From assembly GCA_024699855.1 (NCBI GenBank), contig JAMPIQ010000002.1, forward strand, positions 9,548,001 through 9,612,000: a stretch of DNA of 64,000 nt, in the 5' to 3' direction. Position 1 is the first letter of the stretch. Every line of letters begins with the position of its first letter. This DNA comes from Aphelenchoides besseyi. Taxonomy: Eukaryota > Nematoda > Chromadorea > Rhabditida > Aphelenchoididae. A program made the position numbers and the translations under genes. Shown piece after piece: positions 40,301 to 50,671 of the stretch. Below the pieces are notes generated by a model that ran no database searches, had not been told where the DNA came from, and was given only the letters and a program-made list of their open reading frames with translations.

Positions 40301-40764
40301 CAAAACGAGATCAACGCAAACACGCAGCTTGCTTGTCGAATATGACTGAGAGTTCCAAAGGAAAAGCATGTCTTGAGCCATTTAATGGAGTCGATCTGTT
40401 GGCCAAGGATGCTCCGGTTCAACTCTGCTCGACCATTAATCAGGTCTTAGAATGCAGCAGTGATTCAATTGCCGAAATGTGCGGTGATGAAGCTCTTTTG
40501 CACGTTTACGATATACATGGAACTTGGGTGCGTGCATTCAACTCAACCTGTGTCCTTGAACCCCCAACAAGCTCTTCAACCGGCACAAAACCATCGATGA
40601 TTGAAAAAACCGAAACAACGACGCAAAGTTCAACGACTACCACCGAGCCTTCAACAAAATTGTCAACCACTGCGCCGTCCACAACAACACCGACAAGCGG
40701 TGCGTGTGGACGATCATTTCTTATCTTCTCACTCATCGTTCTTTTCACCCAATTTTTCGTTTAA
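34367..40764 (+). CDS. Large secreted Cys-rich protein: LDLa-like start, repeated Cys modules, GPI-type end
   Basis: About 1,450 residues in some 15-20 exons after a 1.45 kb first intron. The ATG at 34367 opens a signal peptide (MLSRLRILGFTLSLTFYLCS). An LDL-receptor class A-like unit follows: CGEGMFLCEKESVCIPMAW, then SDGEADC. The rest is a chain of modules with regularly spaced cysteines, for example DGCTNEAQQRVDACAND with GCSLLADYETCIDGQPASC, resembling nematode T20D4.11/DUF19-type extracellular domains. Serine/threonine/acidic linkers separate the modules (near 36780-36900 and 38100-38220). The last two modules are obvious duplicates (39640-40125 and 40160-40560). After them comes a Thr/Ser mucin-like stretch, then SGACGRSFLIFSLIVLFTQF, a typical GPI-anchor signal with a small omega region and hydrophobic end. 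It is probably a surface glycoprotein. Family naming is tentative; gene reality is firm. Confidence 0.82.
34568..36023. other. Long first intron of the Cys-rich surface protein gene
   Basis: Begins with gtaagt right after the LDLa-like exon (phase 1) and ends in ggattttag before the exon that completes Asn-Ala-Ala-Asp-Glu. At about 1.45 kb it is some thirty times longer than typical introns here. It holds antisense coding-like sequence described separately. Confidence 0.7.
35490..36000 (-). pseudogene. Antisense zinc-finger-like coding remnant inside an intron
   Basis: Reading the minus strand from about 36000 down to 35490, a single frame yields protein-like text broken by only two stops. 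It gives FRNLQEQLLFLDDYHLRFVD, then KNDKLLLEFHARVNAALMSR, then a TAA. It continues with SLREQWIKVESNPKLYRAV and ICPKCLARFTDLKNLGFHL followed by INSRH, a C-x2-C-x12-H-x5-H C2H2-type pattern. After a TGA come RSTSTDSKKKTFSQ, PSDVASLLERRKTESVLSRM and a further stop. The first stop could be removed by a 33 bp gt...ag intron, shorter than others here; the second has no obvious splice solution. Downstream minus-strand segments (35290-35450 and 34800-35060) also look coding-like. It is either a nested gene with unusual introns or a decayed one. Confidence 0.4.
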
Positions 40765-41206
40765 TTTTACTGCTCAAAGCATTTCATGACGCGGGAATAT
40801 CTTTCACTTTGTACAATTCTGTGTGCAATCAATCACTTAACACAAAGCCAAATATCTATTTTATTTGTTGTTTATAATGTGCAATAAACCTTAAATCAAG
40901 TTCAGTAGGAGATGGTAAGAAGTAGGTGACTAGCTACGTAAGTAAATTTGCTAAAAAATATCCCATTAACTACTCTAATTAACTAAGCCCGTTCAAGATT
41001 ATGCAGCAAGTGAAATTGAGCTATCTGTTAAGGTAATCCAACCACAAGGTCATCTGAATGGTCGTCGACGACGGTCAGAGATCATGGAGGGCATTTTGCA
41101 GCGTTCAGCTCGTCGGCGATTCTCCAAATAGGTCATCGATTCTTGAAAACATTTCAGTTTTGTCTTCACGCATCTAGTGAGTTCAATTAACAATTCGCAG
41201 CTCAAA
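40765..41206. other. Spacer between same-strand genes
   Basis: Contains AATAAA at 40883-40888, about 120 bases after the stop of the Cys-rich gene. It ends with caattcgcag, an acceptor-like site six bases before the sterol methyltransferase ATG. Confidence 0.5.
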
Positions 41207-42766
41207 ATGTCCATTGATATGACCAGAAACTTCATTCGCCTATTGACGCATTTTCGTCGTCATGATCTCGTAAGTCTTTTCGTTTATTCACATGTGACGG
41301 GATAACGTTCTTAATCAAAGTATAAGCAACCGGTCAGTTGTCTTGGAAACCGATGATGAGCGGACTTCAACTGAACATTTTTGTTGGGCTAATAAGCTCA
41401 CGAAAATGTTATGGAAACGCGTTTGCTCGTCAAAACCTTTCGTTTAATGTCCATAGGCGTTTGTACGCGTACAATAAACGAGCTCTCGATTCTCGCCCGA
41501 GAGACGAGACGTTGCCGGTGAACCGAGAGAGTGGAGTTGCAAATTCGTGCGGGTGTTTGTTTGTCCTTGACCACTCACTCGAACTGAGCGGCCAACTTCA
41601 TTGCCGAATTCGATTTCCAGATGCTGATAGTTGGGATTGTGAAGTTTTGCACCAGAGGAAATGTCGTCATGAGTCAGCAATCTTTTCGATTCTGCTCGTG
41701 ATCTACGCGCTTTTAACGTGTGATCGTTGTTTTATAGAATGCTTTTAGGAGGCTTTTGCTGATGAACATGAGCGTTTGTTCGTTGAGGCCCAGAAGACGA
41801 AGAATCATGGACCGGTCACTTCTCATTATTACTCGGTTATGTCCAAAGTGATTGATGAGTATTTCAATGGGAATTTTCATTTTGTTCCACCACTGAAAGA
41901 GAATCAGACTCTCGAAGAAGCTCTTCATTCGCTGCATCTTCGAATTGGCGATGAACTGCACTTGGCTCCGGGAACTCATTGTTTGGATGTTGGCTGTGGA
42001 ATTGGAACGGTGATTGGAGAACTTGCTCACACCAAAGCGCAGTTCACTGGTGTTACAATAGCGGCCAACGAAGTGAGTTAAACGATTTGATCGAGTTGAA
42101 TTCTGGTTTTAGGTTCAAATCGGAAACTCGAATTTTAAAGCGGCGGGTACCCAAAATGAATGCAAGTTAGTGGAAGCAGATTGCAAGAAAATGCCGTTCG
42201 AAGACAACACTTTCGATTGTGCGTATGCCATTTATTCCCTCAAGTATTTCATTGACCTGCTTCCCGTTTTGACGGAGGTTGCTCGGGTATTGAAGCCTGG
42301 TGGTCGTTTTGTGATCTACGATCTGGTCAAAACCGATCAATTCGACGCGAACTCGAAGGAACACTCGTAGGTTTTTGGTTGTTTTCCTTTTGAAAGTGCG
42401 TCTAGAAAAGTGGTTTCGGCCCTGGAATACGCGTGTGGAATGCCACCACTTCACTGGCGAAGTGAAATGATCGAAAAGTCTGCGGCCGTTGGATTGGAGC
42501 TGATCGGAAGTGCGGATTTGTCCAAGGAAACTGGTCGGCCATTCCACTACAGTTTCAGTCATTCGTCGAGCTTCATGTGGATGGTCAACTCGAATGCGTT
42601 GGCACGGTTGATTAAGATTGGACAGGCGATAAAACTGATGCCAAAAGGTTTTCATCGATTCAACAAAACATTTCTCGCCGGAACTGTTTCGAACATCGTC
42701 AGAGCAGGAGAAATGGGAGTTGTTTCCGGAGCCGAGATTCTAGTTTTTAAGAAACAAGACCTTTGA
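41207..42766 (+). CDS. strm-1: Sterol C4-methyltransferase, STRM-1 type
   Basis: A SAM-dependent methyltransferase of the Erg6/SMT superfamily. In nematodes STRM-1 methylates the sterol nucleus at C-4, limiting substrate for dafachronic acid hormones. About 330 residues. The first exon encodes MSIDMTRNFIRLLTHFRRHD, then a 0.48 kb intron. The second exon starts EAFADEHERLFVEAQKTKNH. Visible blocks are TSHYYSVMSKVIDEYFNGNF, SAM motif I LDVGCGIGTVIGE (about residue 99), TGVTIAANEVQIG, AYAIYSLKYFIDLLPV, the post-motif VARVLKPGGRFVIYD, and a family C-terminus ending GAEILVFKKQDL. No motif is missing. It is the first gene of a probable two-gene operon. Confidence 0.93.
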
Positions 42767-42887
42767 ATTTGTTTGTGAACCCAAACTGTCCGAATAAACT
42801 GTATCCAATGTGTTCTGTGAACCCAAAATGCAGTGGAAGATCCAATAAATGCTGTCGATTATAAGATCCCGAATACAGTGCTTTAGA
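42767..42887 (+). promoter_or_regulatory. Operon-type intercistronic region with poly(A) signals and SL acceptor
   Basis: Only 121 bp separate the strm-1 stop from the next ATG. There are two AATAAA hexamers (42793-42798 and 42844-42849) and an acceptor-like gtgctttag ending at 42886, one base before the ATG. This is the arrangement expected for cleavage coupled to SL trans-splicing in nematode operons. The 12-base block tgtgaacccaaa occurs twice (42774-42785 and 42816-42827), each ahead of one AATAAA. Confidence 0.65.
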
Positions 42888-43944
<1,057 letters not shown>

Positions 43945-45170
43945 CATATCGTCCGTCCACATATTACATCTCTTTTATCATACTAGTTTATTAGAGCAAA
44001 ATGAAATATATCCGCTAACCATAAAATTACTACCATTTTGAGCATAAATAACACATACAAGTAAGTTTTGACAGTCGGGTAGTCATTTTGTAAAAGCGAT
44101 AAGATATGCATGCGCAACTGATCGAGAACCTTTTGGATCATTTAACTTTTCAATAAAAATAACTCACTTTAGAAACAGCTTACAAGCAGCAAATCGCCTG
44201 AAATCACAAATCTCAAAATATAACCATTTGCGAGAACTTGCCGAGAGACTGTTTCATTGGTATAGACAATCAGACGAATCGAATCTGCACTCTCCGACCG
44301 ACCAAACCCGTCGTTTTATTTGCTCTGATTGAAGTGAAGACGATGCTTTTGTTACGATGATTAGGGCTTCCGTAACTCTAGCGGAAATGATAACCAACGT
44401 CCTCGAGATGTTGGTGGCGCTTGCGCAAGAGATCTTTTACAGTGCTCGACGCAAGCGCCAATCAGGCGAATACAAAGCGCGCCTCCGGTGCAAACGTGCT
44501 CTTAAACTAGCGCATAGTCATCATGGCTATGTCGTTTAGTTGACAACCGAATCCACCCGGTTTTCTGGGCTGGGCGGGCGGGAGAGAGCATACAATACGA
44601 CTGATGTTGGTATTCAAAATACCACCGAAATTTTGCTTAGGAGCTGACATCAAGCTTCTCTAAAATAACAGAAAACAATTAAACAATTAAAATAAAAGTG
44701 AATTCTTGTAGATTCTTTGTCGATCAGCTGAGCATGCAAATCACTTAGAAGAATGCAAAGAAATTGAGTTAGAGTTATCAAGCAACTTGTACAAAACTAC
44801 CTTAACGTATCTCTAGTTAACCACAGAAAAATTGTCAGAAAAGCAAAAGACGAGTCGGAAAAAGCGACCTCCGAGCAACTGCACGACAAGTTGGCTTCGG
44901 TCCAAACGGCGCAGATGTCCAGCCACTACAGACCGACGAGTGGGTCAAACTAGCGCTGCAACGAAGAGCCGTTGGAGACAAAGAGCTCGAAAATTTGGTT
45001 TGTGAAAATAAGCGTTGGGTTCTTTCGGTTTTAAGTTATCGATTATAAGCCATCGGTTTTATTCGTCAAACAACATCAAGTAACATCTCATTAAAAACTG
45101 AAGCGATATGTATTTCAAGTAGTTAAAACCAAGTAGTGTGATATCAGGTCTTTTATCTCATCATTACAAA
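43945..45170. other. Region with an inverted repeat and weak coding-like segments
   Basis: No gene is recognised with confidence. A plus-strand candidate can be pieced together near 44700-44950: CRSAEHANHLEECKEIELEL joined through a 53 bp gt...ttgtcag intron to KAKDESEKATSEQLHDKLAS, with a stop near 44951. A competing frame runs to about 45049 (FGPNGADVQPLQTDEWVKLA). No convincing start exon was found. Confidence 0.3.
44415..44460. repeat. 11-bp perfect inverted repeat (hairpin)
   Basis: Arms tggcgcttgcg (44415-44425) and cgcaagcgcca (44450-44460) are exact complements separated by 24 bases. The stem is GC-rich in an AT-rich neighbourhood. It is not the histone 3' stem-loop. Confidence 0.7.
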
Positions 45171-45960
45171 TTATATCCTCGAATATTTGCCCAAAAACTG
45201 TTTGCAATTCGGACACAAATGAATGACATCCTAAATAAGTGAAAAGTATTCTGTGCACATCAAATAAAGACCCACTTGACATCTTGTCAAACAGAAGGGT
45301 ATAAGACAGAAAGGCCAACATCTGAAATGAAGTTGGTAACAAAAATTGTTTTAGTCAATTTGCAAACCCAACTAATGCGAGTCCACAGCAAATCAGCCAC
45401 GTTAGAAGTCCAGCACGATTAACAACATCGGTGACAACTTGGAGTCGACAAAATGGACATTGCATTGCTGCGGGATAGGGTCCCATTTGAACACTAACGA
45501 CGACATGCACATTTCGTTGTTCATTGGAATACTGAACTGATGGTGTTACATTTGGAAGTTGTGAATACGATGGTGGAGCAATATCCGGCTGAATATAGCC
45601 TGGAACTGGAGCTATTATGCTACGGTTTTGAACAAAAGTGGCCCCCAGTTCATGGATTGTTTGTGGTCCAGAAATCGGTTGTACTAAACAAATTACGTAA
45701 AATTACTTCTCCATAATATTTGAGAGCTACCAGTTGAACGCGAAGGAGTAACGAGAACATGAGTATTGTCGAATTTATTTGCAGGCAAAACTAAACGATT
45801 ACTGTAAGTAGATTCACGGTATTATAGTTATTTGTTAAGTTCAAGGAACACAGAACATAAACACTTGTAGCTTAATTGTGTTATGTAAACTTTAAGTGTT
45901 TAGAAGGTATCAACGTCATAGTCATGACTTACTGTTTCCGGTACCAGTTGAACTATGCAT
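45171..45960 (-). CDS. LITAF-domain protein (endosomal membrane-associated)
   Basis: About 165 residues from five exons. The ATG is at 45958-45960 (MHSSTGTGN), joined through acceptor atcgtttag to ILPANKFDNTHVL. The N-terminal half is Pro/Ser-rich and ends in IAPPSYSQLPNV; PPSY fits the PPxY class that recruits NEDD4-type ubiquitin ligases in this family. The LITAF domain follows: MQCPFCRLQVVTDVVNRAG gives the first zinc-binding CxxC. A hydrophobic membrane-inserting segment (LLTWLICCGLALVGCWPFCL) and IPFCLTRCQDVIHLCPNC supply the second CxxC, then KQFLGKYSRI. All four zinc ligands are present. Family members act at late endosomes and lysosomes in trafficking. The gene was invisible as a single frame and needs all its introns removed. 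Confidence 0.88.
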
Positions 45961-46539
45961 TTAATAAAGAGAACTTAAGAACAAGGATAACGGTCGTTAA
46001 TTACTCGAAAAATCACAAGACCAGAAATTGAATTACGACAATGAAACGTGAGGATCAAGCAGGTGACGAAAGAAATCTTACGACTGTTCCTATTAGCTTT
46101 CCATTGGTACTAAATAAGGTTTCCATGACAATTGTTATCGTACTCAAGACAAGAGAGATTGTAGGCTCTCAAACTACGAACATCTGTGTCCAAAAATCAC
46201 ACAATTGCAAAGTGACGAGGTTTCTACCTTTCAATCCTCGTGTCATTTTGTTCTGTTTTCCGTGTACGTTCTCTTGTTGAATTTGCGAACATTTGTTTAT
46301 TAGAATAGATATATTCGGTTAAAAAGTGAGTGTTTACGAAATTGGAGAGTAAGCGCAAATTAAAGTCCATTCGAAACTGCCCGTTTACACCGGAAATTCG
46401 GTTTTCGTCAACAACAAAAGGTATTGGATACGTAAATGGAAACAGACTATCTATCCGTAAGTCTGGGTTACAAAACACGAGATTCGAAAATTATTACAAA
46501 ACGTGAGAAATGCTTTCAACAAGTGGCTTTTGATTAGCA
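45961..46539. other. Spacer, no gene recognised
   Basis: About 580 bp between two minus-strand genes. An 84-codon minus frame at 46224-46478 has no domain or splice context. Confidence 0.4.
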
Positions 46540-48227
46540 TTATCGTCCGGTTGTTTCGTTGTCTGGTGTTGTCGTTTTGTCTTCATCGGTACAACAAGCC
46601 GCGGCCTTGCAATTCTCCGGTTCGCATTTCAACATGCATTCAAGATCGCCGTTGTCTCTTTCGGTCATCTGCAAATTACAAACTAGATTAGGTATTTACA
46701 GTATTAGAAAAACCTCAGTGAATTCCGGTTGGACTGTAACGCTATGAATTTGGTGGTTGTGGAAGATGTCGCGAATATACTCGGCCGATTTCAAGTAATG
46801 ATCCAGCGATTGGAAGCGAATGTGAACGGTCGCAATGATCTTCACGCCAACCAAACGCCAAACGTGAAATTCGTGAACAGCAATAACACCAGGAGTTCGC
46901 ATAATCTTCTGTTCGATTAGTTTCACATCGACATCGTCAGGAGTTGTTTGTAACAGAATTAAAGCAGTTTCATGAACTAAAAATGCAAATTCATTTCAAG
47001 TTGATTCAAACCGACCTAAGGGTATTGTACTAATCATAATGAGGATGACCATAATCATACTCAAAACCGGATCCATGTACAACTTCAACAACGACAATTC
47101 TGACCACCAAAGCGAAACGCTAGCCGTAACAATTACAATAACAGAACCAATAAAATCGGTAACAATATGCAAATAAACACCTTTCATGTTCATCTGAGAT
47201 GCATTTTCTACAAAAAATAATGAAGGAAAATGAGTGTATGCTTACTTGTTTTCTTTGTCGAAACATTGTTTCTACCGTTATCCAATGCTTTATCAGAAGA
47301 TTTCAAGTCAGCAAGAGCCATTGCACCATCTTGATGGGACGTTGCCAAATAAGACGACTCTTCAATTCCCATTTCTTGTTTGTTGTGTTCATCGTCACCG
47401 CCGTGACTATGCGAATGTCCTAAAAATATGCCAATGTAAAAAACAAGTCTCAACTATTTCCATTAGTATAGTAATCCAATCACCCAAAAACAACATTTAA
47501 CTTCACGTGTGAAAGCGATAGCTAAGTAGAGTGCATATAATTATCATTTCATGTGTGTATTCAAAGCAAAAGTTATGGAAGCAAAGATAATTTCGTATAG
47601 AAAGTTTAGCAATAGCAAACGAAGAGCGTTTGCTTTTCGGAAACTGCCACAGCACACACCTAGCTCACCATGAAACAGGAACATTCCGATCAAATTGACC
47701 AACAATCCAATAATGCCAACGATCAAGACATTTAATGGCTCTTTAAGCTCGTGCGGCTCTAACAGTCGTTCGATTGATTCGATGAAAATTGAAAAACACA
47801 AAGCCAACAAGAAAACACCGTTGACCAAAGCGCCAACGACTTCAGCTCGAACCCAACCAAACGTATTGGTTTTCGATCGACGTTTAGCAATCTAAATCGC
47901 TTAAACGCATAGAAATTGGTTCAAAGACGAACATACCAGAATACAAGCCAGTGCAACTGTAAGTGCCAGAACATCGCTGAGCATGTGGAATGAATCGGCG
48001 ATTAATGCGACCGAATTCGAAAAATAACCGTAGAACAACTCGACCAAAAACACAACAAATGTCATGATAATCATCACGCTCAGTTTCGTGAGTTGAGAGC
48101 GAAGTTCTCGTTTTTCTTTTTTGTTTCCTGTTAGTTCGGTTTTTTTGGACGATTCGAGTAGTCCCGCTTCGGCATCGTTTTTGTCCTTGAAGTCGTGACC
48201 ATCGTTGGAATTGAGTACCTTTCGCAT
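46540..48227 (-). CDS. Zinc exporter of the CDF/ZnT family (ZnT1-like)
   Basis: A cation diffusion facilitator (SLC30) moving Zn2+ out of the cytosol in exchange for H+. About 440 residues. The ATG follows cgttttcag/gag, an SL-like acceptor. Order: acidic/basic cytosolic N-terminus; TM1 LTKLSVMIIMTFVVFLVELF; TM2 VALIADSFHMLSDVLALT with the zinc-site His-x3-Asp; then the TM3-TM4 region WVRAEVVGALVNGVFLLALC and LNVLIVGIIGLLVNLIGMF. A cytosolic His-rich loop (HSHSHGGDDEH) lies between TM4 and TM5. TM5 carries YLHIVTDFIGSVIV with the second His-x3-Asp, followed by TM6. The C-terminal cytosolic domain has GVIAVHEFHVWRLVGVKIIA, and the tail is Cys-rich (CMLKCEPENCKAAACC). The long His loop and tail suggest a ZnT1/CDF-1 or related member. 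Confidence 0.93.
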
Positions 48228-49516
48228 CTCCTGAAAACGGATTTTAGCAAACTGAACCTAAAACAAAGTACGAGAACACGGATCTTGGAAGTTTTACAAT
48301 GTCTTTGAGAAAGAACGTAGTTCAAAACTAAACCATCGTTTCCGTCAAACGATTACTCATCGTTGAATAAACGCTCGTGAAACGAAAGTAAACATTGCAA
48401 TAAGATGGAAACGCAAAAGAAATAACCCGGCTCTTAACAGCACATTGCAATTGGCACCAGAAGCTCAACGGCTCGTAGCTGAAGATGTCGGTCATCATCG
48501 ATTTGTAAGCATAGAAAAGTTAGTTGTTTTCCGAAGTACAAACGCGAATAACCGTTGGGCGCGTAGCAACAGAATTTTGTTGGAAGGTGCGGAAATGCGC
48601 AAAACTCTAAAGTAAATATTGATAATGTTGGAAAGAAGTTTCGAAAAGCACAAACTAAAACAAAAATAGTGTTCTTCAACCGACTAAAAGGGTGCGACAA
48701 ATCTTCTGACTTCGAGAATCGCAGCCAAAAAGTCCTTTTCACGGCTAAACGTCCAAAAGGTATTGCGGTTCGCGTTCGAAGTAGTCAACAACAACCGGTT
48801 GTGTGGATCAGAAAAGTGGACAAACTGCAGGAATCCGCGGGTCAGTCGACGAAGCTCGTAGAATCGCGTTGAACATGGAGATCTGTGACTGGAAAACCGT
48901 TTTCTGATTCTTATCCAAAGCCAAATCGGTTAATTCACGTTGTTTCCTTTAATTTACTGTTCAAGTTGTTCAATTCGCCGACCACCTTTGCGAAACACTA
49001 AAAGTTGGCCTTCAAACAAAGATCCATAAAACCACTTGTGGACGTCTGGATGAAACAAAGAAAACATTACGAACATTCGGTTGCTTAAAAATTTAAGATC
49101 AAACAAAGTGTACGAACTGTCATAACGTTGATATGACGGTCTCGATAAAAAAATCCGCAATGATTCTGACGATGAAAACGAAATCGAACACCCACTGTGT
49201 GGTTATTAATGTCCAAGAGCACGCTAAGTCAAACAATAAACGACACACAAAGTGGTTAAGGTTTGACATGACTGCAGACGACGGGCCTCTTGAAGTCAGA
49301 CCTGTGGTTTGTAATTTCAAAGAAAATCATTTCTCCTCCAACAATTAACTCTGTTGAAACGTAGCGTTCATCTTACAATGATAAACAAACTCGAGACACT
49401 ACGCCAAAAATCATAAGTTTTGCCGAAAAGTTCTCAAAGTTGTTTGCTGTTGGTCGATGAAACGGTTGTCTTCGTAGGTTTTTTGGCTTCATTCACAGTT
49501 TCTGGAATCTAAAGGA
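48228..49516. other. Intergenic with one open coding-like stretch
   Basis: No identified gene. On the plus strand about 48360-48616 one frame stays open (LNSTLQLAPEAQRLVAEDVG, HHRFVSIEKLVVF, ILLEGAEMRKTLK) but has no start codon and no recognised domain. The right part is the upstream region of the bHLH gene. Confidence 0.3.
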
Positions 49517-50186
49517 ATGGATTCGAGTGAGCGTAAAAAACAAACTCATCTGCGTTGTGAACGTCAACGTCGTGAGGCAATCAACGTAAGAGGACGGTTA
49601 AAGCGTGTTTATCAACATGATTTGCAGAGCGGCTACAACGATTTGAAGGAACTTCTACCGGCATCAACATCGTTCGCTGGTTGTAAGACCACCAACGCAT
49701 CGATTTTGTTTCGAGCTGCCGATTACATCAAAACGTTGGATGAGACGATTAAGTCGAAGGAGAAGACGGTGAACGGGTTCGCATCTTCACAAGCAGCCAT
49801 GTGTATGATTATTCAACAGTACGAAAATATGGGCGCGGATAAGCCTCAACCCGTTCACACTCAAATCGTGAGTTGTTTTTTGTTGGTGTTTCTCTTTCAT
49901 GTTTCCGATCATTTAGCTAAAAACATTTCTGGATCAGTGTTTTGATTCATTCTCCAAAGAGGTGGACATGACCGACTATCAGTCGATGACTCAAGTAAGC
50001 GTTTTCTTTTCCACTACCGGAGACTTGAAAGTAATTCCTAATGCAGTTTATTTTCCAGTCTCTGCTTGTTTGGGTTGAGAATCTGCGGTACACGGTAAGT
50101 GTTCAGCTTGTTCCTTACATCTTGCTGCTTTCCAGGAGATCATTGAGCGTATGATGAAGACCTTAGAAGCCACTCCAACCCAATAG
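49517..50186 (+). CDS. mxl-2: MLX-type bHLH transcription factor (MXL-2)
   Basis: About 150 residues. The basic-helix-loop-helix starts almost at once: KKQTHLRCERQRREAIN (basic region plus helix 1, with the His/Glu/Arg pattern of E-box binders), an intron in helix 1, then SGYNDLKELLPA, a loop, and NASILFRAADYIKTLDETIK (helix 2). Unlike Max, it has a C-terminal segment CFDSFSKEVDMTDYQSMTQ with SLLVWVENLRYTEIIERM, matching the dimerisation and cytoplasmic-localisation domain shared by MLX and Mondo proteins. The expected role is heterodimerisation with the Mondo homolog (MML-1 in C. elegans) at E-box/ChoRE sites for metabolic and longevity control. AATAAA lies at 50287-50292. Confidence 0.88.
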
Positions 50187-50671
50187 TTTTCGGTCGAAGA
50201 GCCCGACTCTGACGGGAGATTGTACCTTCGTTCGTTTGTACACCGGAACACTTGTTATTGATCGTAAAATGATATTTTCGCAAAAGAATAAATTTCTATA
50301 ATCAAACAATCGGTTTTGTCCAACTAAACAAATGCAATAGTCCAGAAAGAATGGTGTTGTGAGCTTAAGGTCGAGGGGTGTCGATCGGCAATAGAACGTC
50401 AGCTGGCTCCTGATCCCAATCGCTTTGACACGCAGAGAGCTCGGACACGAACATCGAATGCGCAGTGTTTTGGGAACAGGACGCAGTTGGGTTTCTTATT
50501 CGCGGGCTTTTTGCCAACTTTTGCTAATTCTTTTCAATTTTACTGCTCATTCTTTGTCCGACGGGTTCGGTCGTGTGGACTTCATTGTTTGTGCTAACTA
50601 GTCAATTGGTCGGCACCGTTGATTCAATTTCTGATATTTGTTCTAATTATGTGAAGAAGACCACCAGGAAA
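50187..50671. other. Spacer with polyadenylation signal of mxl-2
   Basis: AATAAA at 50287-50292, about 100 bases after the mxl-2 stop. The rest is the probable upstream region of the HSA/SANT gene; no exon recognised. Confidence 0.5.

Noticed and set aside
41338..41748. 136-codon plus-strand frame inside the sterol methyltransferase gene
   Set aside because: It lies within the first intron; the flanking exons join cleanly without it (donor gtaagt at 41270, acceptor before EAFADEH).
44415..44460. Histone mRNA 3' stem-loop
   Set aside because: The hairpin does not match the conserved histone stem-loop sequence and no histone gene is adjacent.
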